From assembly GCF_020524035.2 (NCBI RefSeq), contig NZ_CP129013.1, positions 3,031,001-3,095,000 on the forward strand: a DNA stretch of 64,000 nt, in the 5' to 3' direction. Made by a program: the position numbers and the translations under genes. The notes beneath the pieces were generated by a model. That model searched no databases and had not been told where the DNA came from. It worked only from the letters and a program-made list of their open reading frames with translations. Of this stretch, positions 26,567-35,085 are shown in pieces (the first letter of the stretch is position 1; the number at the start of each line of letters is the position of its first letter). Origin of the DNA: Bacillus carboniphilus (GTDB taxonomy: Bacteria > Bacillota > Bacilli > Bacillales > JAIVKR01).

Positions 26567-26797
26567 ATGTTATGGATCGTTACACAAAACAATGATAGCT
26601 TCGTAAATGTGAAAGAAGTAACTGTTAAAGGGAAAAACATAATAGGAATTATAGGTAGTGAGGCACTAGATCAATGGAGTAAGACTTTGGGGAAGTATGA
26701 ATCGAAGGAAAGAGCACTAGAAATTTTGGAAGAATTATTTATGAAAATGGATGAAAATGATGGTTTCTATATAACCTTTACTATGCCTGAAAAATAA
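26567..26797 (+). CDS. small conserved hypothetical protein
   Basis: This 76-residue protein starts MLWIVTQNNDSFVNVKEV, followed by KGKNIIGIIGSEALDQWSK and a helical ERALEILEELFMKM, ending FYITFTMPEK. AAGGATGGG precedes the ATG. I recall similar small Bacillus proteins but cannot name a domain. It is 13 bp upstream of an alpha/beta hydrolase gene and is probably co-transcribed with it. Confidence 0.6.
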   Translation: MLWIVTQNNDSFVNVKEVTVKGKNIIGIIGSEALDQWSKTLGKYESKERALEILEELFMKMDENDGFYITFTMPEK

Positions 26798-26810
26798 GGG
26801 GAGAGGTTAG

Positions 26811-27581
26811 ATGTTTAAGGAAATTAACATTCATTATGGAGCACATGAATCTCAATACGGTGTATTACGAATCCCTGAGAATTCGCAATCTTCCCAATTA
26901 ATCGTTTTAATACACGGGGGGTTCTGGAAAGCACAATATAACTTAGAGGAAAACACGGCGATGGCTGAGGATTTGACAAAAAGAGGATTCACCACTTGGA
27001 ACATCGAGTACAGGAGGGTTGGTGAGGACCGAAAAGGATGGACGGATTTATTTAATGATGTTATTGATGCAGTTAATCATTTATCCAAGATAGAGGAGTC
27101 CTATCCCATAGACATTAGCAATGTAACGGTTATTGGTCATTCTGCAGGTGGACATCTAGCTCTTTGGTTAGGTTCGAGAAATGAAAAGAGTACTAACGAT
27201 GGAACTTTTCATGAGCTGAGAGTTTGTATAAACAAAGTGATCAGTTTAGCTGGTGTGACGGATTTAGTTAAAATGTGGGAATTTCATGAACAAAAGAAGA
27301 TGGAAAGTCGTGTAGCTCCTTTATTAGGGGGAAGTCCAAAGGAAGTACCTGAACGATATGCCTGGGCTTCTCCTATTGAACGATTGCCTATGGGAGTGGA
27401 GCAAGTTTTAATACATGGGGAGCAAGATCGTCATGTACCAGTTGAGTTAAGCGATAATTATTACCAGAGGGCGATGGAAAAAGGCGATAAGGTTTCGCTA
27501 GTTGTTTTATCAGAGATCGAACATTTTAAAGTCATTGATCCAACATCATCAGCATGGAATTCAGTTATAGAATCAATTTAA
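26811..27581 (+). CDS. alpha/beta hydrolase, kynurenine formamidase / esterase-like
   Basis: This 256-residue alpha/beta hydrolase has an oxyanion HGGFW (about residues 36-40), nucleophile GHSAGGHLALWLGSR (Ser near 109), the acid in HGEQDRHVPVE, and the catalytic His in SEIEHFKVIDP. The HGGxW motif and size are those of bacterial esterases related to kynurenine formamidase. No tryptophan-degradation genes are nearby, so the natural substrate is open. GGGGAGAGG precedes the ATG. Confidence 0.85.
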   Translation: MFKEINIHYGAHESQYGVLRIPENSQSSQLIVLIHGGFWKAQYNLEENTAMAEDLTKRGFTTWNIEYRRVGEDRKGWTDLFNDVIDAVNHLSKIEESYPIDISNVTVIGHSAGGHLALWLGSRNEKSTNDGTFHELRVCINKVISLAGVTDLVKMWEFHEQKKMESRVAPLLGGSPKEVPERYAWASPIERLPMGVEQVLIHGEQDRHVPVELSDNYYQRAMEKGDKVSLVVLSEIEHFKVIDPTSSAWNSVIESI

Positions 27582-27605
27582 ATTTTATAGTAAATATTCT
27601 AGAAG

Positions 27606-27948
27606 TGCGTGTTCAAAAAGTAGGGAAAAAAGGACGCTGAAGAACGAGGCGGTCTGCTTAATGAACACAGGCTAAGTACAGCCACGTCGCGAGAGCAACG
27701 CCTGCGCTAGCCCGTCCTGGGCGTCGAAGCACTCACAGTGTACGTACAGTATGGTTCACGGGCTAAGAACGTCCCCATCCTAGGGACAACACCCGTGCTA
27801 GCCAATCCTGGCGTCGGAGTGTCGGAAAAGCAAACCAACAACGTTATTCAACCGACATTTAATGAACATCATCTAAGTACAGCCACGTCCTGTGGCTAAC
27901 GATGATGCTTGGCCATCCAGGCCATCGTAGGACTTTTTGAACAACCTC
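27606..27948. mobile_element. TGTTCAAAAAG repeat, second long copy
   Basis: This 343-bp copy is nearly identical to 942-1282, with inverted repeats TGTTCAAAAAGT at 27610-27621 and the inverse at 27932-27943. The main difference is in the first cassette, where GTCCTGTGGC becomes GTCGCGAGAGC. The flanks (TAGAAG, TTTTAG) do not match, so its target duplication is lost or its flanks were rearranged. Confidence 0.85.
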
Positions 27949-28006
27949 TTTTAGTTGAAATTTGATTCAAGCGAGCAGAGACTATACATATTAGGAGAAT
28001 ATAATA

Positions 28007-28756
28007 ATGAAAATCACATTCGAAGATATATACAAGCCGGGAAACATTGTTGCTGAAAATGATCAATATAGACATTATCATTATCCGGAGATGCTCATTC
28101 GGTATGATAGTAATTTCTTGCAATTTAAAACAATGCCTTCATTAATAGAATTTAAAAAGGTTGAAAACTATTTAAGAGAATTTCATCTGAAGAACGGACA
28201 AAAACATGTGAAATTTGTTTTTCCTGAAAATAAAAAGCCAACAGGAGAACTACTGACACACTTAACTGATAAAGGTTATGATATAGGCTTTTTAGAATTG
28301 TATGCTATTGACCCTAAAGACTTTCCTTCAGTGAGAGAAGACGCAAATATACATATTCGAGAAGTGACAACTAAAGATTTAGACACTTTATTGACCATTC
28401 AATATCAGCACGACCTAGACTTTGGGATTGAATTTGCGAAACAGAAGAAGGGACTTATAAAACGTCAATTTGAGAATCAAAACATTCGTCAAATTTTAGC
28501 TTATTATAAAGGGTCTCCAGCAGGCTATGTAGATGTCATTATCTCTAGTAAAACAGCAGAAATTGATGGCTTAACGGTTGCCGAAACGTTTCGAAATAAA
28601 GGGATAGGAAGTAGATTACAAACATTTGTAATGGAGTCATTCCCCGAGAAGACGGTAATTTTAGTGGCTGACGGAGAAGACACGCCTAAAGAAATGTACA
28701 AAAGACAAAACTATCAATATCGTGGATTTCAATACGAAGCACTAAAAGTATTCTAA
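28007..28756 (+). CDS. two-domain GNAT acetyltransferase
   Basis: This 249-residue protein has an N-terminal domain (about 1-110) of the type found before GNAT domains in some bacilli, and a C-terminal GNAT domain (about 115-249) with IHIREVTTKDLDTLL, the core strand TAEIDGLTVAETFRNKGIGSRL (acetyl-CoA loop) and MYKRQNYQYRGFQYEAL. The ATG at 28007 follows AGGAGAATATA. It lies 58 bp after a repeat element and 20 bp before a methyltransferase gene with which it may share a transcript. The substrate is unknown. Confidence 0.8.
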   Translation: MKITFEDIYKPGNIVAENDQYRHYHYPEMLIRYDSNFLQFKTMPSLIEFKKVENYLREFHLKNGQKHVKFVFPENKKPTGELLTHLTDKGYDIGFLELYAIDPKDFPSVREDANIHIREVTTKDLDTLLTIQYQHDLDFGIEFAKQKKGLIKRQFENQNIRQILAYYKGSPAGYVDVIISSKTAEIDGLTVAETFRNKGIGSRLQTFVMESFPEKTVILVADGEDTPKEMYKRQNYQYRGFQYEALKVF

Positions 28757-28776
28757 CAATAGGAGGAGTCCTAGCT

Positions 28777-29565
28777 GTGAAAAATGCAAAAGACATTCTA
28801 GAACAAAATAAAAAAGGGTGGAATACAGTTTCCCATCACTTCAATGGAAAGGATGCATTGCCTAGTTATGGTCCTTTTGCCCAAACAGAAGACGAGCTAC
28901 AGCTGTTTGAAAATATAAAAGATAAAAAAGTCCTTGAAATTGGATATGGTAGTGGACACTCTTTAAGGTATATGGCATCTAAAGGAGCAAATGAACTATG
29001 GGGTGTTGATTTCTCCCAATCACAAAAAAAAGCTGCGGAAGAACTACTAACAGGTTTGGGTCCTCATTTATTTTGTGCACCTATGGAAAAGGAAATTGGT
29101 TTGCCAAAGCAGTATTTTGATTATGTTTATTCCATTTATGCAATTGGGTGGACAATAGATTTATCGACTACTTTTAATCTTATTTACTCTTATTTAAAGG
29201 TAGGAGGGACGTTTATATTTAGTTGGGACCACCCTCTATACGCTCATTTACATAATGAAAATGGTAAGATTTATTTGAAAGAGTCTTACCAAGACGAAGG
29301 AATTAGAGTCTTTGAAAATTTTAAAGGTGAAAACGTTAGTATGACTATTCATCGACGAAAAATGGCTACCTATATAAATGAGCTAATTAAAGCAGGATTT
29401 CAGATTGATTCAGTGATAGAAAGTGACGTATCAACCTGTTATAAAGATGAGGAAGAGGAGATATCAGATCGCTATTATTCTTTATATAAAGCTAAAAATT
29501 TTCCTGCAACGATGATTATAAAAGCAACGAAAAGTGTAGAGGAGAAATGGGATCATGCGAGATAG
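28777..29565 (+). CDS. class I SAM-dependent methyltransferase
   Basis: This 262-residue protein has motif I KVLEIGYGSGHSLRYMA (about residues 50-66), followed by LWGVDFSQSQKKAAEELL and a motif IV region FDYVYSIYAIGWT. The start is GTG at 28777, with AGGAGGAG 8 bases upstream. The substrate is not predictable. Its 3' end overlaps the start of a decayed NUDIX gene (ATG at 29555), a former operon partner. Confidence 0.82.
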   Translation: MKNAKDILEQNKKGWNTVSHHFNGKDALPSYGPFAQTEDELQLFENIKDKKVLEIGYGSGHSLRYMASKGANELWGVDFSQSQKKAAEELLTGLGPHLFCAPMEKEIGLPKQYFDYVYSIYAIGWTIDLSTTFNLIYSYLKVGGTFIFSWDHPLYAHLHNENGKIYLKESYQDEGIRVFENFKGENVSMTIHRRKMATYINELIKAGFQIDSVIESDVSTCYKDEEEEISDRYYSLYKAKNFPATMIIKATKSVEEKWDHAR

Positions 29566-29950
29566 AGGCTCTGTTGTACTTATAGAAAATAAATAAGTAG
29601 CCTCATTAAACGAATAAGAAACGATTCTATTTATTACGTTTTTTCCTGGTGGTGGAATAGTAGAGGGAGAAACACCTTAAGAAGCAACAAGAAGGGAAGC
29701 CTATGAGGAATTAGGAGTTAAAATAAAAATCAATGAGTGTATCGCAAAAGTTGAATTCAATGGTACTCAATATTTTTTCTTGTCTGAAATGACAAGCGGT
29801 GTATTTGGGACAGGTGCGGGTGAAGAATATACAGCGAAAAGGACAGAAAGAGGAACGTACTTGCCTGTGTGGGTAGATGTTAAAGATTTAATCTCTTTTG
29901 ATGTTAGACCGAGTGAAGTGACCTTGAAACTTCAAAGTTTATTCGGTTAA
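29555..29950 (+). pseudogene. decayed NUDIX hydrolase
   Basis: Starting at ATG 29555, the sequence encodes MRDRGSVVLIENK, a stop, then in shifted frames FPGGGIVEGETP, another stop (TAA where GAA is expected), and EATRREAYEELGVKIKI. That is a full NUDIX box with two nonsense codons and at least one frameshift. The C-terminal part (FFLSEMTSGVFGTGAGEEY, VWVDVKDLISFDVRP) is well preserved, so the decay is recent. The 29951-30131 gap that follows holds nothing I recognise. Confidence 0.8.
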
Positions 29951-30131
29951 AGACTTGTCTCAGAGGATTACGAATGGATTGAAAGGGTATAAAGAGGTGA
30001 AGGTATTGATTCTTCCTCGCTGTAGTTGTTTACTATGGAAAGGATCGAACGCTAAATATATCTCTAAGTAAAATCGAGTGACTATAACTAAGTAGGAAAA
30101 GACCCAAATAAAAAATAAAGGATCAATCATT

Positions 30132-30641
30132 ATGTTAGTAAAAAGATCGTTATGTATTTTTCCTGAATTTAAAAATATGGAGAAAATAAATCAGCTACGA
30201 GAAAGCTATGACCCCTTACATCAAAAGGTTGCGCCGCACATAACACTAGTCTTTCCATTTGAAAGTCAAATTCAATTGGAGATTTTGAAGAAACATGTTG
30301 AAGGTGCTCTAATTAAGGTCGAACCATTTAAGGCTTGTTTTCAAGGAATCACAGGTAGCGATTATAGCTATCTTTTCTTAAATGTTAAAGAAGGAAATGA
30401 TAGGTTAATAGAACTTCACGATCGTTTATATAGTGGTATATTAAGTGGTTACCATTTAAGAACGCTTACATATATCCCCCATTTAACTGTCGGTAGATTA
30501 GATAATAACGAAGAATTTGTAAAAGCTATAGAACAAACTAGTGATATCCAAGAAACGTTTGAATTTACAGTGGAAAAAATAGTATGTGAAATTCTCGATG
30601 AAAACGAAAATTCTACGGTTGAATTTACAGTAGGGTTATAG
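30132..30641 (+). CDS. 2H phosphoesterase (2'-5' RNA ligase superfamily)
   Basis: This 169-residue protein carries the two HxT/S motifs of 2H enzymes: PHITLVFPFE (about residues 36-45) and PHLTVGRLD (about 117-125), in two related halves. Family members open or form cyclic 2',3' phosphodiesters in RNA or nucleotides; bacilli have YjcG-like members of unknown substrate. The length is standard. It stands alone, followed by a non-coding region with many hairpins. Confidence 0.8.
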   Translation: MLVKRSLCIFPEFKNMEKINQLRESYDPLHQKVAPHITLVFPFESQIQLEILKKHVEGALIKVEPFKACFQGITGSDYSYLFLNVKEGNDRLIELHDRLYSGILSGYHLRTLTYIPHLTVGRLDNNEEFVKAIEQTSDIQETFEFTVEKIVCEILDENENSTVEFTVGL

Positions 30642-30740
30642 AGTGCAGTGCATTCACATGATGTGGAAGTAGTTAGTAGAGTTTCTGATTTATTAATGGT
30701 TGAGGGTGTTTATTTTCTTTACCTAGCTTTAGCTTACGGA

Positions 30741-30873
30741 AGCACCTGCCTAGCAGGAGGTGTGGTATAAAACCACCTACTTTTAGTAGCATTTCTTTTA
30801 GTCGGCTTTGGCCGATAAAACTCGTAGGCGTTCAGTCCGCCTACGAGAAACCTCCGTACTTTAGTGCGAAGTC
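30741..30873. repeat. array of consecutive hairpins (structured element)
   Basis: Six short hairpins follow each other: CACCT/AGGTG (30743-30747/30758-30762, with an alternative CCTGC/GCAGG), GTGGT/ACCAC (30762-30766/30772-30776), TACT/AGTA (30779-30782/30786-30789), TCGGC/GCCGA (30802-30806/30811-30815), and a perfect 10-bp stem CTCGTAGGCG/CGCCTACGAG (30821-30830/30838-30847), then a weaker one to 30873. No protein frame is convincing. It lies between two convergent genes. Candidates are a non-coding RNA or the end of an IS200/IS605-type element without its gene. Confidence 0.5.
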
Positions 30874-30908
30874 GTTTATTTGATATAATGAATCTTTTTA
30901 AAAACATT

Positions 30909-31418
30909 TTACTCACTTATGGCGCGAATAAGATCGTTTACTTCTATCACCACATTTTCTACTTTATATTCATTATTTAAATTCGCTTGACCAGTGACCG
31001 TTTCCACTTCTGATAATTCACTGCCTTCTTTTTGGTACTCTACATCTACTGTAAAATTATAAATGATCTCTTCAGAATGGGTGTTTTCAAATTCGATGTT
31101 ATTGACCTTTAACTGGTAATTGTTTTGCATAGGTTCATACCATAATCCTGACCCATATCTACTGACGTAAGATAGATAGAAAGAATCATTTGCAAAATAA
31201 TCACTGTATAAATTTTCTTCATATTGACGCAAATCCTCTACCCAATTCTCTTTCTCCATAATTTTTTTAAATTCCTCATCAGGTCCTGTGAAATTAGTTT
31301 TTAATACAGCCTCAATCGTCTGTATATTTTCATCATTAGCTTCATCTGAAGAGCAGCCTACTGTTAATAAAATAAGAGCAACTATCATTGAAAAGATGAT
31401 CGTCTTTTTAACATACAT
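30909..31418 (-). CDS. putative lipoprotein of unknown function
   Basis: This 169-residue protein has a lipoprotein signal: KK, a hydrophobic run (TIIFSMIVALILL) and the lipobox LTVGC with Cys22. The mature part is acidic (SSDEANDENIQ) and has no domain I recognise, though ALTERNATING beta strands near the end (YNFTVDVEYQKEG, YKVENVVIEVNDL) suggest a small beta fold. It should be anchored to the outer face of the membrane. An AGGGGG-type site lies before the ATG. Confidence 0.7.
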   Translation of the reverse strand: MYVKKTIIFSMIVALILLTVGCSSDEANDENIQTIEAVLKTNFTGPDEEFKKIMEKENWVEDLRQYEENLYSDYFANDSFYLSYVSRYGSGLWYEPMQNNYQLKVNNIEFENTHSEEIIYNFTVDVEYQKEGSELSEVETVTGQANLNNEYKVENVVIEVNDLIRAISE

Positions 31419-31560
31419 TTCGCTTACCCCCTTTATACGTATATACGACCAAAAAACCCTATAGTTTCAAGAATTTTCGTTTTTTTCTTTTTATTAAAAA
31501 CTAATTTTTCTATTCATCTTAACTTTTCTACGGTACGATATGGTAATAGGAGGGGATTTA

Positions 31561-32310
31561 ATGAAGAATATTTTTGCTTTTGAAAGAAAAGAGGAATATG
31601 AAAAATACTATGGGATCATAGAACGGTTTAAAAATAAATTAGAAAATTATCAAAGGATTCTTCAGAAAAATTATGCTTTGAGAGATTTACCAAAAGGAAT
31701 AGTCTGGACGAATGAAGAATTAGCAACAACTGTTTTCTCTGAAATACCTATTCCTGCCTATACTAGTGAAGAGTTAATTTATATGTGCCCAGATATAGTG
31801 ACATGGAGAAGTATTCTTTTAAAACAACTGGATGGAAGAGAAAGTACAGAAGTAAGAAAGTTTTATGAACATTATTCAGAAAACCAAGTCTTCATTATTT
31901 TAGCCCATGAATTAACCCACCATTCTGATTTGTTTATGGATGAGTTTGAAGATGATAGAGAAGATAGTATTTGGTTTGAGGAAGGAATGTGTTTCTACTT
32001 ACCTAGAAAAATATTATTAAGTGAGAAGGAATTCAATGACATTACTTTTGCAGAAATGGAGCTAGTTGAAATCTTCAAAGATAATTATGGGAATCACTCC
32101 ATTGATCATTTTGGGAGTCATTCTTACCAAGGTAATTTATCAAGTATTATGTTTGATTATTGGAGGAGTTATCTCTTAGTAAAATATTTAGTGGAAGTCC
32201 GTGCGGAGAATAATGTTAAAGCTGTTTTTGAGGATTATCATAATTGGCATAAAGAAGGGCGAAAAATACCATTAACAAAGTACTTTGAGTTAACCTCTTT
32301 CTTTGAGTAA
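31561..32310 (+). CDS. putative zinc metallopeptidase with an HELTH motif
   Basis: This 249-residue protein contains the zinc-binding HExxH as AHELTHHSD (about residues 118-126) and, some 24 residues later, IWFEEGMCFYLPR, whose first Glu could be the third ligand (gluzincin-like spacing). It has no signal peptide or membrane segment, so it would act in the cytosol or be a domain for modifying another protein. The start at 31561 was chosen for AGGAGGGGATTTA just upstream. I do not recognise the family beyond that. Confidence 0.65.
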   Translation: MKNIFAFERKEEYEKYYGIIERFKNKLENYQRILQKNYALRDLPKGIVWTNEELATTVFSEIPIPAYTSEELIYMCPDIVTWRSILLKQLDGRESTEVRKFYEHYSENQVFIILAHELTHHSDLFMDEFEDDREDSIWFEEGMCFYLPRKILLSEKEFNDITFAEMELVEIFKDNYGNHSIDHFGSHSYQGNLSSIMFDYWRSYLLVKYLVEVRAENNVKAVFEDYHNWHKEGRKIPLTKYFELTSFFE

Positions 32311-32345
32311 CATGTTGATAGAAAAATTCTAAAAAGATTTATTAG

Positions 32346-32418
32346 TGCGTGTTCAAAAAGGAAGGAAAAAAGAGCCGAGAATTAGAAAAGCGTCATCGAC
32401 TTGAACAACCACGACAAG
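32346..32418. repeat. short relic of the TGTTCAAAAAG repeat
   Basis: TGCGTGTTCAAAAAGG starts at 32346 exactly as in full copies, followed by GGAAAAAAGAGCCGAGAA as in the variant at 45590. The right end is reduced to CTTGAACAACC near 32408. No target duplication remains. Confidence 0.55.
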
Positions 32419-32434
32419 CATAAGATGCGATTAC

Positions 32435-32461
32435 CATGAAAGGTGCTCTTTACCTTTCATG
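32435..32461. terminator. 10-bp perfect hairpin
   Basis: CATGAAAGGT (32435-32444) and ACCTTTCATG (32452-32461) form a perfect stem with a 7-base loop. It overlaps the end of the minus-strand lipoprotein gene and could terminate it or the convergent peptidase gene, though neither side has a clean T tract. Confidence 0.45.
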
Positions 32462-32890
32462 AAATCCTAGTCACTTGATCTTGATTGACGGGCTTTTCAT
32501 CTACTAAAAATGTATACTCAACGCTTTCTTCTCTAAAAAAATCAAACTCAGCTTCTTTGAAAAAGGTGTTTTGTGATTTACTCCCTATTACAATTGGTAT
32601 AATAGGAGTGGTGTTATCTATCGTAAAGGAAAGTTCAGAAGTTTGTTCATTCACCACTTTTTTGCTTAGATTGTAAGTTCATAGTCACTGTTTTTACTAA
32701 CTTGATGACCTGATTCAATCTGTTCTCCATTTAGAACCATTTGGTATTTACCTGCTGCCTCTTTATCTAGTTTTATGATTTGTTGTGAGGCATATACCTT
32801 CTCGTCCTCTACCCCTTCAATAATAATGTTTGGTTCAAGGTCACATCCCGCTAATAATAGGAAGATAGCTAACAATAATATTTTTTTCAT
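32457..32890 (-). pseudogene. lipoprotein gene split by a frameshift
   Basis: The upstream frame (32666-32890) encodes a lipoprotein start, MKKILLLAIFLLLAGCDLEPN, with lipobox LLAGC, then VSKNSDYELTI and a stop. The next frame (32457-32657 plus a few upstream codons) continues LSKKVVNEQTSELSFTIDNT, which fits an Ig-like beta-sandwich following directly. Joined, the product would be about 143 residues. A good ribosome binding site exists only for the first part. It is either a recent mutation or a sequence error around 32660-32668. Confidence 0.6.
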
Positions 32891-33145
32891 AAGTAATCAC
32901 TCCCTCCCCTATTATAAGAGTAAAAAAAGAGGTGTTGACGTAATTAAAGGACAATGTTTTACCCATCTTTTGATAAAAGCCTCTATTATTAGATAAATAT
33001 GTTATAATCCCCTCATGTTTTACATTGAGGGAAATTTTATGGGGGTAGATATTATGACAACTTACAAAGGAAATAGACGAGTGAAAATATCAAGGGGATG
33101 ACGAAGCTATGAGTTCTCCCCACTATTTTGAGAGGGGATAGAATA

Positions 33146-33703
33146 TTGAATCAAATGTTATTAATCATTGATGCACAACAAGACTTAATAGAAGGGAATC
33201 AAGAAGAGAAGGAGGTTTTTAACAAACAAGAACTTATTATAAATATTAACAAGGCGATTGAAAAAGCTACTAAACAGGCTATTCCAATTTTATTTGTAAG
33301 GGATCTGGATGTGGCTGAGGGGAAAGGTAGCGGTTTTCAAATTCATCCAGATATTCATGTCCCGAAAGAGTCAATGGTTTTCGATAAAGCTGCAACGAAT
33401 TGTTTTCATGGAACTCCTTTATTAGATTATTTACATTCTCAAAAGATTGATCACGTTGTAGTGATGGGTTGTAAGACTGAGCATTGTATCGATAGTGCAG
33501 TTCGGACAGCTACCATTAACGGATTAGATGTGACATTAGTTGGTGATGGTCACTCAACAACTGATAATGATGTATTAAGTGCTGAGCAAATGATAAACCA
33601 TCATAACTGCATTCTTCATGGACACTATAATGTCGAACATTTTTCTATAGTTAGAAATGTGGAGGAAGATTTGTTTCGTCCCACTCATTACTTATACAGG
33701 TGA
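33146..33703 (+). CDS. isochorismatase-family cysteine hydrolase
   Basis: This 185-residue protein has the family triad: Asp in LLIIDAQQDL (about residue 9), Lys in VFDKAATNCF, and the nucleophile in MGCKTEHCIDSAVRTA (about residues 112-127). Members hydrolyse isochorismate, nicotinamide or related amides; the Cys points to an amidase-type member. TTG at 33146 is the likely start (AGAGGGG 8 bases upstream). The preceding gap (32891-33145) contains a TATAAT at about 33001-33006 and a 15-codon open frame from 33055 of unknown meaning. Confidence 0.82.
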   Translation: MNQMLLIIDAQQDLIEGNQEEKEVFNKQELIININKAIEKATKQAIPILFVRDLDVAEGKGSGFQIHPDIHVPKESMVFDKAATNCFHGTPLLDYLHSQKIDHVVVMGCKTEHCIDSAVRTATINGLDVTLVGDGHSTTDNDVLSAEQMINHHNCILHGHYNVEHFSIVRNVEEDLFRPTHYLYR

Positions 33704-33795
33704 ATAGGGTGAAACGTGTCATTATGGGGTAATGAGTTTGCTATTATGATAGGTTAAATATTGAACCATCCTGAAAATTCTTAAGTGTTTAAACT

Positions 33796-33824
33796 TCCGT
33801 ACTATTGCTGTAGTACGGAGTTAT
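33796..33824 (+). terminator. probable terminator of the isochorismatase-family gene
   Basis: TCCGTACT (33796-33803) pairs with AGTACGGA (33812-33819) around an 8-base loop, followed by GTTATTTT. Confidence 0.6.
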
Positions 33825-33864
33825 TTTAAAGATAAGGATAAACTTTAGAAAGAAGAGTGATCCA

Positions 33865-34574
33865 ATGTTTACATACAAAATTGATGAAGATGTTTCATTA
33901 AGAATGTTTAAAAAGTAGGGAAAAAAGGACGCTGAAGAACGAGGCGGTGTAGCTTTGAGCACTCACAGTGTACGTTCTTGGTACATGAGGAGCGGAAAAG
34001 CAAACCAACAAAGTTATTCAACCGACATTTTTTTAGGACTTTTTAAACAACCTCATTAAGAATGTTTAATGAGAGTGACGCTGAAAAGTTCTTTACATTA
34101 ATTTCACGTTCACGAGAGTATTTAAAGGAATGGATGGCTTGGCTTGACAATATTAAATCTGTAGAAGATGTATCTAAAAATATACAAGGTAGATTAGAAG
34201 CTTTCGTCGAAAACGGTGGTCATCCTAAATCTTTTGCCATTATTTATAAAGGTGATATTGCCGGAACGATCGGTTTTAATGAGATTCATAAGAAGGATCG
34301 AATCGGTCTTGTTGGTTATTGGCTTGGTGAAGAGTTCCAAGGAAACGGGATCATGGCAAAAGCATTAAATACCTTAATTGATTATGGTTTTAAAGAGCTT
34401 AAATTAAACCGAGTTGAGATTCATGTAGCGGTAGAAAATAAAAAAAGTCGAGCACTCCCTGAACGATTTGGGTTTGTTGAAGAAGGTAGATTCAGGCAAG
34501 CAGAATGGTTAAATGATCATTATGTAGATCACATTATTTATGCCCTTTTAGCTGAGGAGTGGAGAACTAAATAA
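33865..34574 (+). pseudogene. GNAT acetyltransferase interrupted near its start by a repeat element
   Basis: The original start is ATG 33865: MFTYKIDEDVSLR, then MF, after which the frame enters the repeat and stops. On the far side the duplicated target ATTAAG restores SLRMFNESDAEKFFTLISR in the same frame, and the rest of a RimJ/RimL-type enzyme follows (GYWLGEEFQGNGIMAKAL, RVEIHVAVENKKSRALPERFGF). Translation could restart at ATG 34062, giving a 170-residue protein that lacks 13 N-terminal residues including the first beta strand. Activity is uncertain. Confidence 0.8.
33903..34054. mobile_element. TGTTTAAAAAG repeat, short copy inside an acetyltransferase gene
   Basis: This 152-bp copy is flanked by ATTAAG at 33897-33902 and 34055-34060. 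Its terminal repeats are TGTTTAAAAAGT (33905-33916) and ACTTTTTAAACA (34038-34049). Both ends carry the same C-to-T/G-to-A change relative to other copies, so they still pair. The body matches the short copy at 12185-12338 almost base for base. Confidence 0.9.
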
Positions 34575-34659
34575 TGTTAACCTGGAAAAAGATGAAATAA
34601 CGAAAATAAAAATTGTCATCATTATTATATTGATAAATACAGGGAGTGAAGAATAGATT

Positions 34660-35055
34660 ATGGAACAAACAATATCTGGTCATGAATTGAACACGTTACA
34701 TGACATGAAAAAACTAACGATCGTAATAACTCAAGCAATATTAGACCAGCTTCAAGAAGGAATTGAGAAAGGAAGGAAGATCCAGATATACACTTCTAAC
34801 ACATTATTAGTTGCTGATAGAATTGAGACTAAAGAGCCTGAAAAGGAAAGTTCTTCTTTATTATATAATGCTCTACTTGAATCCTAAGATACTACATTTA
34901 AACTAATTAATGATAAGAAAGTAATAAATGTATATGGGATATTAATATTAAACAATGTAAAGATCATTCCGTTTGCAAATCCCGAAAAAATAATAGAACG
35001 TGAAAGCTTTGCTGTATTTACGGATCATATTATGGGAATATCATTGACGGATTAA
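34660..35055 (+). pseudogene. hypothetical protein gene with an in-frame stop
   Basis: ATG 34660 (GGGAGTG upstream) opens 75 codons with MEQTISGHELNTLHDMKKL and a helical ITQAILDQLQEGIEKGRK. After a TAA at 34885-34887 the same frame continues coding-like for 55 more codons (TFKLINDKKVINVYGILIL, FANPEKIIERESFAVFTDH) to a stop at 35053. This looks like one gene of about 131 codons with a nonsense mutation. Family unknown. Confidence 0.5.
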
Positions 35056-35085
35056 TCAAAGTCTATAAAAGGAGGTTTTTACTAA

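Noticed and set aside
32485-32996. Plus-strand frames across the split lipoprotein
   Set aside because: They lack ribosome sites and family features; the minus strand has a clear lipobox start.
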